Assembly (NCBI GenBank): GCA_036128855.1
Contig: JAYYPW010000014.1
Location: 67,295 to 131,294 of the forward strand
DNA length: 64,000 nt
Direction of reading: 5' to 3'
Origin: JAYYPW01 sp036128855
GTDB lineage: Bacteria > Pseudomonadota > Gammaproteobacteria > Comchoanobacterales > Comchoanobacteraceae
The first letter of the stretch is position 1. Each line of letters begins with the position of its first letter. Shown here piece after piece: positions 45,607-55,458 of the stretch. The translations under genes were made by a program, and so were the position numbers. The notes below the pieces were generated by a model, which saw nothing but the letters and a program-made list of their open reading frames with translations, searched no databases and was not told where the DNA came from.

Positions 45607-48003
45607 CTATGCAAGAATTTCAACCCAGTCGGATGTACCACCAAGCTCTCTAGACTCTACGAGTGCAGTCGGAATGTCAATACAACCTTCGCAAACATTA
45701 TCATCTATCTTAAATGGAAAGCAAAAGGATTTTTTCTCCATTCGTAAGCGCAGCTTAATTCTTTGATCGACTTTGAAAGCTTTGGCTGTCTTGCTGTGCA
45801 TGCGTACCACCATTTTTTGAACCGCGCTTGCTTGCTGTAAAGCATCTGCTCGCCGTACTATACCATCAACACGGTATATTGGTTTTATACCTATACGATG
45901 TACTAATGACTTTTGTACAGGTTCTTTTTGCCAGTCTAGCTGATTCATATCTGGTAGAGTGTCTGGCATCTCCTTGACTAAATTTGTATTTATTTCTTGT
46001 TGCAACTCGTCTATTGCACGGAATACAAATCCTTCAAGCCCAAGCAAGGTACCTAATACTCGTAAACACTTCCAGCCAGGTTTACTGTCACCAAGATGCT
46101 CTTGACTCGCTTGAAACGACTGCATTTGCCCCATCGCATTTATATAGGTGCCTGACATTTCACTCGGTGGGGTTATAGGTAACAGTATGTTTGCATATTC
46201 ACGCATTGCTTTAGTTTCAAATGGGGTAAAACACACGACTGTGTCACTATTTTTTAAGGCAGTTATAGCTCTTTTGGGATTAAAAATATCAAACTCGGGC
46301 TCAAATTGATGTATCCATAGCATTTTTTTTGGTTTTTCTAGTAAAGCATGGCAATCTAACCCGCTTGTTTTTCCATCTTTTTGGCCTGGTATGGCTCCGA
46401 TCATGTGCAAGCCGCGTGCGTTACACCCTGGCGTCATTAACAACTTATCTGTACCAGTAATTCGGCTAATATAGTTAATTATTTCAATGAGTAAACCTGC
46501 ATTATGCAGACTTTGCGCATACTCTCCCACAATAATACAAGATGCGTTTTCGCTTATTTTCTTTGCTAATTCGTCACTTTTAGCGCTACTACGGATTTTT
46601 TTGAGTAAGTTTTTCCATGCATCATCAAGCGGTAGTTTCTTGATTTTACATGCGGAAACTAACACCTGTGCACAGAAATGTAGCATGTTATCATGAGCTA
46701 CTTGAATACTTTCGCAGATCGGGAAGTTCCAATCATAATGCTTAGGGTTGATACTGAAGACATCTGCACCTGCAAGACTTGCCTCACGTACTCGTATAGA
46801 GGCTACTGGTTGCTCATGGCGGATATAACTACCGAGCAAAAGAATCGTTTTTTTACTCGAAAGGCTCGACAAATCTTCTATAGTACTGAAAGTTGATGGA
46901 TTAATTTCTTTTTGACCACCACTTGAGTAAATACGATAGTCAATGTTTGGGCACTTGAGTTGTTTGGCAATTTTGGTAAGTAAATACCCCTCTTCGTTGG
47001 TGGTGCTGGGTGATAATAGAAAACCACACTCTTTGGCTCCATGCTCTTTGATTGTTTTTATTGTTCTATCTGCTACCTCATTGAGTGCTTCTTCCCATGA
47101 AATCGATTGCCAAATGCCATTACGCTTTAACTTAGGTTGTGTCAGCCTATCACTATGCCTTAAGCCGAGGTAACTAAATCGATCTCTATCAGATAACCAA
47201 GTTTGATTAAGTGATTCATTTTTCTTTGGTAAAACTCGCATGATTTCTGTTTTGTTCTCATACCCTTTGTTGATGGTTTGGATATACTGATTTGAACCTA
47301 TACAGTCATGGCTTGCAAAAGCAATATGCTGATTAAATCCCCATGACCTACCTCGATACCTAAATGGCCTAGAAGTTAATGCACCTACTGGACATACATC
47401 GATACAATTGCCAGATAACTCTGAATGTAAACCACGCTCAAGATAGGTTTCTATACGCATATCTTCTCCACGGCCTGTTGCTCCAAGCTCAGGAATTCCT
47501 GCAATTTCAGTACCAAAACGAATACATCGAGTACAGTGGATACAGCGTGTCATGTCTGTTGCAATCAATGGGCCTAAGTTCTCATCATCAACTGAACGCT
47601 TGGGTTCATGGAATTTACTTTCAGTATGCCCAAAACCCATAGCGAGATCTTGGAGTTCACATTCGCCTCCTTTATCACAGATTGGACAATCCAGTGGATG
47701 ATTTACCAGTAAAAACTCCATAATTGCTCGCTGTGAGGCCACTGTTGCTTTTGATTTGGTGAATACCTGCATATCTGGCATGATCTGAGTAGCACATGCT
47801 GGAAGTGTCTTTGGTGCTTTTGCTACTTCAACAAGGCACATACGACAATTTGCTACTACGGATAATTTTTCGTGATAACAAAAGCGGGGAATGTAAATCC
47901 CATAGCGGTCTGCAACCGCAATTACAGATTCTCCTTTTCTCCCTTCGACTTGCTTACCATCTATAGAAAAATATATCTTGTCGTTTTGCTGCTGCTCAGG
48001 CAT
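45607..48003 (-). CDS. nuoG: NADH-quinone oxidoreductase subunit G
   Basis: 798 residues. N-terminal 2Fe-2S domain (PRFCYHEKLS...CRMCLVEV), the His-Cys 4Fe-4S site CPICDKGGECELQDLAMG, a second pair CIHCTRC and CIDVCPVGAL, then a molybdopterin-oxidoreductase-like domain without molybdenum function. It carries clusters N1b, N4 and N5. Start overlaps the nuoF stop by one base. Confidence 0.96.
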   Translation of the reverse strand: MPEQQQNDKIYFSIDGKQVEGRKGESVIAVADRYGIYIPRFCYHEKLSVVANCRMCLVEVAKAPKTLPACATQIMPDMQVFTKSKATVASQRAIMEFLLVNHPLDCPICDKGGECELQDLAMGFGHTESKFHEPKRSVDDENLGPLIATDMTRCIHCTRCIRFGTEIAGIPELGATGRGEDMRIETYLERGLHSELSGNCIDVCPVGALTSRPFRYRGRSWGFNQHIAFASHDCIGSNQYIQTINKGYENKTEIMRVLPKKNESLNQTWLSDRDRFSYLGLRHSDRLTQPKLKRNGIWQSISWEEALNEVADRTIKTIKEHGAKECGFLLSPSTTNEEGYLLTKIAKQLKCPNIDYRIYSSGGQKEINPSTFSTIEDLSSLSSKKTILLLGSYIRHEQPVASIRVREASLAGADVFSINPKHYDWNFPICESIQVAHDNMLHFCAQVLVSACKIKKLPLDDAWKNLLKKIRSSAKSDELAKKISENASCIIVGEYAQSLHNAGLLIEIINYISRITGTDKLLMTPGCNARGLHMIGAIPGQKDGKTSGLDCHALLEKPKKMLWIHQFEPEFDIFNPKRAITALKNSDTVVCFTPFETKAMREYANILLPITPPSEMSGTYINAMGQMQSFQASQEHLGDSKPGWKCLRVLGTLLGLEGFVFRAIDELQQEINTNLVKEMPDTLPDMNQLDWQKEPVQKSLVHRIGIKPIYRVDGIVRRADALQQASAVQKMVVRMHSKTAKAFKVDQRIKLRLRMEKKSFCFPFKIDDNVCEGCIDIPTALVESRELGGTSDWVEILA

Positions 48004-49322
48004 TATCCGCGATGCTCCTTGGTTATTTTGGAGTGTTTATGTTCGATGAAATAACTGAATTCATCTTGAAATTCTGTCACAAAACTTAGCACCGGCCAGG
48101 CAAAAGCTTCGCCAAACGCACAAATCGTTCTACCTTCAACGTTTCCAGCGATACGTAATAGCTCATCAATATCTTCTGGACGCCCCTTACCATCTAAGAT
48201 TCGTTCAACTATACGCATTACCCAACCGCTACCTTCTCGACAAGGCGTACATTGTCCGCATGATTCTTGTTTGTAAAAACGTGCAATACAAGCGAGGGTG
48301 TCTACCATACATGTAGTTTCATCCATCACAATCACTCCACCTGATCCTAACCCCGAACCCACTCCCTGTAATGAAGCATAATCCATGTTGAGTTCGAGCA
48401 TTTTTTCTCCGGGAATCACTTTCATCGAGCTTCCACCTGGTATGACTGCTTTGAGTTTACGTCCTTGTCGTACACCGCCACACAAAGCTAACATATCCCG
48501 AAAAGGCGTTCCTAATGGCAGCTCATAGACTCCTGGCTTTACTACATGACCACTAATACAAAAAATCTTTGTTCCACCACTGCCTGCACAGCCTAAGTCT
48601 GCAAACCATTCTGCACCTTTTTGTAATATCACCGGCAATGAAGCGAGGGTTTCTGTATTATTTATTGTAGTAGGTTTACCATAAAGACCATAGTTTGCTG
48701 GAAAAGGTGGTTTTACTCTGGGCATACCCCGCTTTCCTTCTAAAGACTCTAACATGGCTGTTTCTTCACCTACTATATAGGATCCTGCACCTAATACATT
48801 ATGAAGATCGATATCTATACCTGTGCCTTGAATATTTTTTCCTAGGAGACCTTCGGCATATGCTTCTTTAAGTGCTTGCTCACACCGAGCAAATTGTATA
48901 GTAAACTCACCTCGTAAATAATTATAACCGCATGACATTCCTTGGGCGTAACAGGCTATCAACATGCCTTCAATGAGTTGATGTGGGTTGTTCTGTAGAA
49001 TTAAAGTATCTTTACAGGTACCAGGCTCTCCCTCATCTGAATTACACACCAAATAACGTGGATGTGGTGCTTCTGCTCGAATAAAGCTCATCTTTAATCC
49101 AGTTGAAAAACCGGCTCCTCCCCGTCCTCTTAGTACTGAGTCTTTTATTTTTGCCACGATAGACTGGGGATCGATTTTTGTCTTTAGAATTTCTCGCCAC
49201 ACTGTATAGCCACCTACAGACTCATAGGTCTTTAATGACCATGGATTGTCTAAAGCTAGAGTTCGATAGCATACCTGGTTTATATTTTTTGGATTTAATT
49301 CTACTTTGTTTGCCTGGGTCAT
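48003..49322 (-). CDS. nuoF: NADH-quinone oxidoreductase subunit F
   Basis: 439 residues, the NADH-binding flavoprotein. GRGGAGFSTGLK and CNSDEGEPGTCKD form the NADH and FMN site; ESCGQCTPCREG with a later TICAFG holds 4Fe-4S cluster N3. It overlaps nuoE by four bases and abuts nuoG. Confidence 0.97.
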   Translation of the reverse strand: MTQANKVELNPKNINQVCYRTLALDNPWSLKTYESVGGYTVWREILKTKIDPQSIVAKIKDSVLRGRGGAGFSTGLKMSFIRAEAPHPRYLVCNSDEGEPGTCKDTLILQNNPHQLIEGMLIACYAQGMSCGYNYLRGEFTIQFARCEQALKEAYAEGLLGKNIQGTGIDIDLHNVLGAGSYIVGEETAMLESLEGKRGMPRVKPPFPANYGLYGKPTTINNTETLASLPVILQKGAEWFADLGCAGSGGTKIFCISGHVVKPGVYELPLGTPFRDMLALCGGVRQGRKLKAVIPGGSSMKVIPGEKMLELNMDYASLQGVGSGLGSGGVIVMDETTCMVDTLACIARFYKQESCGQCTPCREGSGWVMRIVERILDGKGRPEDIDELLRIAGNVEGRTICAFGEAFAWPVLSFVTEFQDEFSYFIEHKHSKITKEHRG

Positions 49323-49825
49323 ACACTGCCCCGCTGTTGTAGTTCTTGAATGAGCTGATCAACTTTTTCTTTTGTAACAGATACGTGGGTGTCTACATCG
49401 TTGACAATTAGCACTGGAGCCTGTGTGCAAGCGGCCAAGCATTCTGCCTCTTCGAGCGTGAATAATCCATCTTTTGTGGTTTCTCCCAGTTTTATTTTTA
49501 GTTTTTTTTCAATATGGTGTATGACGTCATGTGCCTGACATAGGTGGCATGATATACTCGCGCAAACCTTTAGTACATACTTACCTTTTTGTACGCGCTT
49601 GTACATAGAGTAAAAACTAGCTACTTCATAGACTGTGACGTTTGGCATATTTAGATAAACTGCAACTGCATCTAGATGTTCATCATGTAGCCACCCGTGT
49701 TGATCTTGCATGATTCTTAATGCCATCAAAACAGCTGATTGCTGTTTGCCTGCTGGAAACTTGGCAATCCAATGGTCAATTTTTTTCTTTTCTTCTCCTG
49801 TGAGAATATAGTTATTTTTTTTCAT
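49319..49825 (-). CDS. nuoE: NADH-quinone oxidoreductase subunit E
   Basis: 168 residues, thioredoxin-like fold. The four cysteines for 2Fe-2S cluster N1a are in CASISCHLC and ECLAACTQAP. Overlaps nuoD and nuoF by four bases each. Confidence 0.96.
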   Translation of the reverse strand: MKKNNYILTGEEKKKIDHWIAKFPAGKQQSAVLMALRIMQDQHGWLHDEHLDAVAVYLNMPNVTVYEVASFYSMYKRVQKGKYVLKVCASISCHLCQAHDVIHHIEKKLKIKLGETTKDGLFTLEEAECLAACTQAPVLIVNDVDTHVSVTKEKVDQLIQELQQRGSV

Positions 49826-51078
49826 CTATCAATCTCCCCAAAGACAATATCCATCGAGGCTAAGATTACAACAATATCTGCTATCATATGCCCTTGGCAT
49901 AGTTCATTATATGCAGCTAAATGGGGAAATCCAGCGGCTCTTACTTTCATTCGATATGGTTTATTCGCCCCGTCTGATACAAGATAAATACCAAACTCTC
50001 CTTTCGGTTGCTCACATGCGGCATATACTTCACCTTCAGGAACGTTATATCCTTCTGTGTATAACTTGAAATGATGAATGAGTGCTTCCATGTCATCTTT
50101 CATATTCATTCGGCGTGGTGGTACAACTTTCATTGCATCATCTTTGACTGGACCTGGGTTTTTTGCAAGCCAATCTACACACTGGCGGATGATTTCATTC
50201 GATTGACGCATTTCTTCCATACGGACTAAGTATCTATCATAACAGTCTCCTGTTTTACCAACTGCTACATTAAAATCTATCTCAGGGTATGCAGCATAAG
50301 GCATATCTTTACGTAAGTCCCATGCAACCCCCGTACTTCTGAGCATTGGTCCAGTAAAACCAAGTTCTTGCGCACGTTTAGCTGATATCTTTCCTATATC
50401 AACTGTACGCTGCTTCCAAATTCTATTCTCTGTTAAAAGGTTTTCATATTCATCTAGTCGACTTGGAAATATCTCTGTAAACGCCCAGATATAGTCAAGT
50501 AAAGAGCCTTTTCTAGCTGCATTCATCTGCGCAATCTCTGCTTCATCACGCCATGTACTCGTGGCAAACTGTGGCATGCTTCGAGGAAGATCACGTGCTA
50601 CACCTCCAGGACGATAATAGTTTGCGTGCATTCTAGTTCCAGAGACTGCCTCATAACAGTCTAGTAGTATTTCACGCTCTCTAAACGCATAAAACCAGGG
50701 TGTAAAAGCTCCAATATCTAAAGATGTTGATCCAACTACTAATAAATGATTGAGAATTCTAGTTATTTCATCAAACATTGTGCGTATATATAGTGCTCTT
50801 TTAGGTGGAGTAACTCCTAATAACTTTTCAACTGCCATGACATAACCGTGTTCATTACACATCATAGAGCAATAATCTAGCCTATCCATATAGCCAATAT
50901 TGTGATTGAATGGTTTTGACTCAGCTAACTTTTCTGTTGCTCGATGTAGCAATCCAATATGAGGGTCGATATTTTTAATCACCTCTCCTTCAACCTCAAT
51001 AATAAGCCTTAGTACACCGTGTGCTGCAGGATGCTGAGGTCCAAAGTTGAAAGTATAGTTTTTCATTTCTGCACTCAT
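49822..51078 (-). CDS. nuoD: NADH-quinone oxidoreductase subunit D
   Basis: 418 residues of the 49-kDa type. It begins with FGPQHPAAHGVLRL, has RLDYCSMMCNEH near the quinone site, and ends in DIVFGEIDR. With nuoB it forms the quinone-reduction site. Separate from nuoC, unlike the fused NuoCD of E. coli. Confidence 0.97.
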   Translation of the reverse strand: MSAEMKNYTFNFGPQHPAAHGVLRLIIEVEGEVIKNIDPHIGLLHRATEKLAESKPFNHNIGYMDRLDYCSMMCNEHGYVMAVEKLLGVTPPKRALYIRTMFDEITRILNHLLVVGSTSLDIGAFTPWFYAFREREILLDCYEAVSGTRMHANYYRPGGVARDLPRSMPQFATSTWRDEAEIAQMNAARKGSLLDYIWAFTEIFPSRLDEYENLLTENRIWKQRTVDIGKISAKRAQELGFTGPMLRSTGVAWDLRKDMPYAAYPEIDFNVAVGKTGDCYDRYLVRMEEMRQSNEIIRQCVDWLAKNPGPVKDDAMKVVPPRRMNMKDDMEALIHHFKLYTEGYNVPEGEVYAACEQPKGEFGIYLVSDGANKPYRMKVRAAGFPHLAAYNELCQGHMIADIVVILASMDIVFGEIDR

Positions 51079-51749
51079 TTATCTTCCTTTGGCTGACTAT
51101 AGTAGCGATTATCTTCTTTCCTTATCACCTTTGGCACGCTTACTCTGGGTGTTATTTCGCAAGGCTCATAGACGCAACGCTCTAGATTTGCATCATAACG
51201 CATTTCAACGTAACCCTCTAATGGAAAATCTTTTCTAAATGGATGTCCTATGAAACCATAGTCAGTTAGTATCCTTCTTAAATCAGGGTGGCCGGTGAAA
51301 TGAATACCATATAAATCATACACTTCTCTTTCATACCATTGGGCGTTTGGCCAGATATTGACTATTGAGTCTATGTGTAACCTTTGTGTGTCAAGTGATA
51401 CACGCACGCGTAACCTTTTTTTCTGCTGCATGGATAAAAGATGGTAAACAATAGCAAACCTAGCATTAGATTTTGTCTCTTTATTTACAAAGCGCTCAAC
51501 ACCTCTACCGTAGCCTGTAGCAGTGGCAGACGATGTTTCCCACTCTGATTGGCCATAGTGTAAATAATCTATACCGCATAAGTCTACTAGCATTGCCATA
51601 TCTAGGCCAGGCTCTTGCTTTAATGCTTTTAATAACGTGACTGCATCTTGCGGCTTACACAATATTGTGGTTTCACCTAACGCAGAGATCTGTGATACAT
51701 CTGGAAAAGATTTTAGTAGATGTGTAAGTTTTTTGTTGAACTCTGTCAT
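51075..51749 (-). CDS. nuoC: NADH-quinone oxidoreductase subunit C
   Basis: 224 residues of the 30-kDa type, with the signature EREVYDLYGIHFTGHPDLRR and DYGFIGHPFRKDFPLEG. Scaffold of the peripheral arm. Overlaps nuoB and nuoD by four bases. Confidence 0.96.
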   Translation of the reverse strand: MTEFNKKLTHLLKSFPDVSQISALGETTILCKPQDAVTLLKALKQEPGLDMAMLVDLCGIDYLHYGQSEWETSSATATGYGRGVERFVNKETKSNARFAIVYHLLSMQQKKRLRVRVSLDTQRLHIDSIVNIWPNAQWYEREVYDLYGIHFTGHPDLRRILTDYGFIGHPFRKDFPLEGYVEMRYDANLERCVYEPCEITPRVSVPKVIRKEDNRYYSQPKEDK

Positions 51750-52336
51750 GTGAATTTCCCTTCATCAGGTCGCATACAGATCACATCTTGCCCTTGAATT
51801 TTATTTTGTAGCTGTATCATTCCATACATCAATGCCTCTGCGGTAGGAGGACAACCAGGAACATAAATATCAACTGGCACAATTCTATCACAACCCCGAA
51901 CGACTGAGTATGCGTAGTGGTAATATCCTCCACCATTTGCGCAAGATCCCATAGAAACGACATATTTAGGCTCAGCCATAAGATCGTATACTGTACGTAA
52001 TGCTGGTGCCATTTTATTACATAGCGTGCCTGCAACAATCATGACATCTGCTTGCCGGGGGCTGGCTCGTAATACAAAACCAAAACGGTCAAAATCGTAA
52101 CGAGAGCCAATAAAATGCATCATCTCTACACCACAACATGCTAGCCCAAAACTTAATGGCCACACAGAGTTACCACGTGCCCACTGTACCAGCTGCTCAT
52201 ATTGTAATACAGCAAAACCAGGTTGCTGAATGGGATCGCCGTTTTTTTTATAATTATCGACATCTTTATGCAGCTTTTCTCTCAAGCTGTCGGATATTAA
52301 GATACTGTTTTGAGAACTTGAACGTATTCGTGACAT
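51746..52336 (-). CDS. nuoB: NADH-quinone oxidoreductase subunit B
   Basis: 196 residues. The tandem cysteines in SFGLACCGVEMM, with those in MGSCANGGG and VPGCPPTAEAL, bind 4Fe-4S cluster N2, the direct electron donor to quinone. An N-terminal extension of about 35 residues precedes the core. 85 bases separate it from nuoA. Confidence 0.97.
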   Translation of the reverse strand: MSRIRSSSQNSILISDSLREKLHKDVDNYKKNGDPIQQPGFAVLQYEQLVQWARGNSVWPLSFGLACCGVEMMHFIGSRYDFDRFGFVLRASPRQADVMIVAGTLCNKMAPALRTVYDLMAEPKYVVSMGSCANGGGYYHYAYSVVRGCDRIVPVDIYVPGCPPTAEALMYGMIQLQNKIQGQDVICMRPDEGKFT

Positions 52337-52421
52337 ATACTTTCCTTATCTTTATATTATATCACAAACGCTTACACACGTAAAAAGTGAGAAGCTTTGA
52401 CCCAGGTCATTGATACCGCCA

Positions 52422-52775
52422 TTACTCCCATTCTAGCGCTCCTTTTGACCACTCATACACAAACCCAACCACTAGCACGCCAAGAAAAATTGCCATCGCA
52501 ATAAATCCCTCACTACCGAGCTTACGAAAACACACTGCCCACGGAAATAAAAAGGCTGTTTCTATATCAAATATTATAAAAAGAATCGCGACTAGATAAA
52601 AGCGCACATCGAATGGCATCCGTGCTTCGCCGATTGCAGGAAATCCACATTCATACGTGGCCTTTTTAGCACTATTGGGCTTATTTGGTGCCAATAATCC
52701 ACCAAGCACAAGTAAAAAGATTGACGCAGAGAGGCTTACCAACAAGAAAATGAGAATTTGCAGGTATACTGGCAT
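52422..52775 (-). CDS. nuoA: NADH-quinone oxidoreductase subunit A
   Basis: 117 residues, three helices. It contains the loop YECGFPAIGEARMPFDVRFY with the quinone-site cysteine and the FDIETAFLFPW helix. First gene of the nuo operon; a minus-strand TATAAT lies at 52809-52804, but I see no good -35, and readthrough from tpiA-secG-tRNA-Leu is possible. Confidence 0.96.
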   Translation of the reverse strand: MPVYLQILIFLLVSLSASIFLLVLGGLLAPNKPNSAKKATYECGFPAIGEARMPFDVRFYLVAILFIIFDIETAFLFPWAVCFRKLGSEGFIAMAIFLGVLVVGFVYEWSKGALEWE

Positions 52776-52860
52776 GCGCGCCTTAAAGATATACTAAATC
52801 TAAATTATACTGATTGAGTACAAGATTACTATACTAAAAATAAAAATACACTACAAAGAG

Positions 52861-52944
52861 TGCCGAAGGTCGGACTCGAACCGACACGGCTATTAAGCCA
52901 CTGCCCCCTCAAGACAGCGTGTCTACCTGTTCCACCACTTCGGC
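52861..52944 (-). tRNA. tRNA-Leu (GAG)
   Basis: Minus-strand cloverleaf with a long variable arm: acceptor GCCGAAG/CTTCGGC, discriminator A, anticodon stem CTGTC/GGCAG and loop TTGAGGG giving GAG, T loop TTCGAGT. Placed between secG and nuoA, as in related Gammaproteobacteria. CCA is not encoded. Confidence 0.95.
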
Positions 52945-52955
52945 AATAACTTTTA

Positions 52956-53258
52956 TTACTTCTTGGCCTCTTGATCTACTACTTTCTCAACAACTGTTGC
53001 ATTCGCTAGATCTTGCAAATGAATATGATTTAGCGATTGGTTTATCACAAAGCCAAGTGCTAGACTTAGGATAAAAAAGAGCCCTGCTAAAGTACTCGTG
53101 AGCTTTACTAGGAAAGAAGTTGTGCCTTGACTACTCAGTACAGCACTTGACCCCGCACCAAAAAGATCTCCACCAGCATCTTTACCTCGCTGCATCAAAA
53201 TAACTAGCACCAAGAATAAGCATACTGTAGCGTATAGTATTTTTAAAATCATTAACAT
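52956..53258 (-). CDS. secG: Protein translocase subunit SecG
   Basis: 100 residues with two membrane helices. The connecting loop RGKDAGGDLFGAGSSAVL followed by TSFLVKLTSTLAGLFF is the SecG signature. Accessory part of the SecYEG channel. The start overlaps the last base of tpiA, so the pair is co-transcribed and leads into tRNA-Leu. Confidence 0.94.
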   Translation of the reverse strand: MLMILKILYATVCLFLVLVILMQRGKDAGGDLFGAGSSAVLSSQGTTSFLVKLTSTLAGLFFILSLALGFVINQSLNHIHLQDLANATVVEKVVDQEAKK

Positions 53259-53992
53259 TATGTAAGCAATCCATGTATAACTTGTTGATCAAATGAGGCT
53301 TTTCCAATCAAAAGCCCATCTAAAGCATGCGCCTGTGCAAAACTTGCCATGTTACTGCTATTAACACTACCTCCGTAACACCAAAACAATGGATTTTTAG
53401 TTGTAATGAGAGAAGCTAACCATTTTTTCAATTCTATAACGACATGCGTTATGTCATGAATAGTGGCAGCTTGCCCAGTGCCAATAGCCCAACCAGGTTC
53501 ATAGGCAACTATTATATCATGCTTTTTAAGATTATCAAAGCCTTCTCCTGTCAACACACTTGTCAACTGATTTTTTAACCATACCAGCCTTTCACCAGCT
53601 TCCATCATATCCCCCTTAGGCTCACCGACACAAAGGATTGGCTGCATATCGGCCTCCAGGATCGCCTGGTATTGCCTAAAACAGTCAATATCTTTTTCAC
53701 CAAAGTGTGACCGTCGTTCTGAATGCCCAACACAAACATACTCACACCCTATCTCTCGAAGCATTCCTGCATGAAAGGCACCTGTATAGGCACCTTTATC
53801 TGGATACGTACACTGCGCTCCAAGAAAAACCCAGTCCGGCCAATTATAATTTTTCCATAACGCCAGAAAAGGCGCAGGTAATAGAACCACCAAACTCAAG
53901 CTTGGCTTTTGAATAGACGACACCCAGGCATAGAGGTCTGATAGATTCTGCACCTCGCCTTGACATTTCCAGTTTGCAATCAATATACGCAT
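53258..53992 (-). CDS. tpiA: Triose-phosphate isomerase
   Basis: 244 residues, TIM barrel. Substrate Lys in ANWKCQG, catalytic His in VGHSERR and catalytic Glu in AYEPGWAIGTG are present, as is the phosphate-binding YGGSVN. Interconverts dihydroxyacetone phosphate and glyceraldehyde 3-phosphate. Its presence says at least lower glycolysis or phospholipid precursor supply is kept. Confidence 0.97.
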   Translation of the reverse strand: MRILIANWKCQGEVQNLSDLYAWVSSIQKPSLSLVVLLPAPFLALWKNYNWPDWVFLGAQCTYPDKGAYTGAFHAGMLREIGCEYVCVGHSERRSHFGEKDIDCFRQYQAILEADMQPILCVGEPKGDMMEAGERLVWLKNQLTSVLTGEGFDNLKKHDIIVAYEPGWAIGTGQAATIHDITHVVIELKKWLASLITTKNPLFWCYGGSVNSSNMASFAQAHALDGLLIGKASFDQQVIHGLLT

Positions 53993-54092
53993 GCTAGCCT
54001 TTTCCTAATATTTGATACTATACATTAGCAAACAAGCTTATCTGTCTCAATTAAACACCTTCTACTAATCTATAAAAACTAAATTGGATTGC

Positions 54093-54263
54093 ATGTCTAG
54101 TGTGTCAGCGCAAGACCTAGATAGTAGTGAGGCAGCTGAGCCACTGGCATATGCTTGTATTTACCTCAATAATCACAGTTATTGTCAAGCCTCTACAAAG
54201 ACTGTTGCCAACAGGTATTTATCATCTGGTAAGCTCTGCTACAACTTGATCTGGATCATTTAA
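54093..54263 (+). CDS. Possible 56-residue small protein
   Basis: ATG at 54093, preceded by GGATTGC, opens 56 codons (MSSVSAQDLDSSEAAEPLAY at the N-terminus) and ends at TAA 54261-54263 inside the 3' end of the convergent membrane-protein gene. The acidic, Ala/Ser-rich beginning looks protein-like and the last part does not. Low certainty. Confidence 0.22.
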   Translation: MSSVSAQDLDSSEAAEPLAYACIYLNNHSYCQASTKTVANRYLSSGKLCYNLIWII

Positions 54264-55319
54264 TCTACCTGATAAAATCTTCGATCTAATTTGCGCTGTG
54301 TTATCCGCGTCTTTTTGTAAGTCTACTTGCATATTGCTCACAACTTTTGCGGTAACACCATTGGTTTCGCTAAATTTTTGGTCACATTCTGCGTCTTTTA
54401 CTTTCTTAATGCGCACTTCTTTTTTGTCCAAAGCATTGAGTCTAGAAATTTCTGCTGCTTTTTCTGGAGTTGGCTGTGCTGCTGCGCTTATATAAAGCGC
54501 TTCTAGTTTGGAAAGCTTAGATAGAGCTTTGATGGCTCCATCTTTGATATTATAAGTAGTTTCTGAATCTTGAACCCACTTGAGATCAGCATTACTAGGC
54601 GCGTCGCTTGATGCTGCAAAAGCAGCTGTATATAATGCGCTTTGCATAAGTTGTACCGCCCCGTAAAAAGCAAGTGACACACCTAAATAAAAGACCCAAC
54701 TTCCAGTAAGTATCGAGAAACCAGGGAAAAATGATACTATTGAAGCAGTAAGCTCTAGCTCCTTCGCGTACAGTGCAATTGTTTGAATTAGTGGCATTAC
54801 AAACATGAGCATTGTCATGCGTCGGGTAAATCCAAAGCTGCCATCTGTTACCAGCGCGTTGTCTTTTTTTGTGATATTTTCACGTGCATAATGTGTCATC
54901 CAGGTCTGCATGCCTATTGTCAGAATTAACGGTATGCGCGCCAGCGCTGCAATTGGCATCATCATGACTAAAGCTCTTGTTATAGGCGTGATACAAATAT
55001 AGGTACTAAACGCCACACATCGTTGTAGCCATTCATACATTACAGACCTATCCACTACACTGAATACATCTGTTCTGCCAACTTTGCCATACTCAGTTCT
55101 TTTTTTATGTAAATTATTTGCCCAGTTAACCATTAGAGGCTGTGATATCATAACCGCCATAACCGCACAGAAAAAGACATACTGTGAACACCATAGCATT
55201 ACTGCTGCAACTCCAGCCATTACAACTTGAGAGAGAAGCCATTGAGCTGAGCTCTGTGCTTTACTCCATAAAGATTGTGATTTTTTTTGTGATTTTTGTT
55301 TGCTAGATTTGAAGAACAT
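54222..55319 (-). CDS. Unknown membrane protein with helical C-terminal domain
   Basis: 365 residues, not recognised. A Lys/Ser-rich N-terminus (about 1-20), about six to eight hydrophobic segments between 25 and 225, then a soluble, charged helical domain of about 130 residues (RLNALDKKEVRIKKVKDAE, SNMQVDLQKDADNTAQI). No signal peptide or catalytic motif. Single gene upstream of holA on the opposite strand. Could be an effector or an envelope protein. Confidence 0.6.
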   Translation of the reverse strand: MFFKSSKQKSQKKSQSLWSKAQSSAQWLLSQVVMAGVAAVMLWCSQYVFFCAVMAVMISQPLMVNWANNLHKKRTEYGKVGRTDVFSVVDRSVMYEWLQRCVAFSTYICITPITRALVMMMPIAALARIPLILTIGMQTWMTHYARENITKKDNALVTDGSFGFTRRMTMLMFVMPLIQTIALYAKELELTASIVSFFPGFSILTGSWVFYLGVSLAFYGAVQLMQSALYTAAFAASSDAPSNADLKWVQDSETTYNIKDGAIKALSKLSKLEALYISAAAQPTPEKAAEISRLNALDKKEVRIKKVKDAECDQKFSETNGVTAKVVSNMQVDLQKDADNTAQIRSKILSGRLNDPDQVVAELTR

Positions 55320-55458
55320 GGCTATTCCTTACATTATAGTTTTGTTACAAAATAATAACATTTTGATACGCTCTTGTCAATGAATACCACGCCTAGCTGT
55401 TTGCTTTACTTGTATAATCCCATAATTTATAATGTTAATATTAATATTCTTTTGCAAG

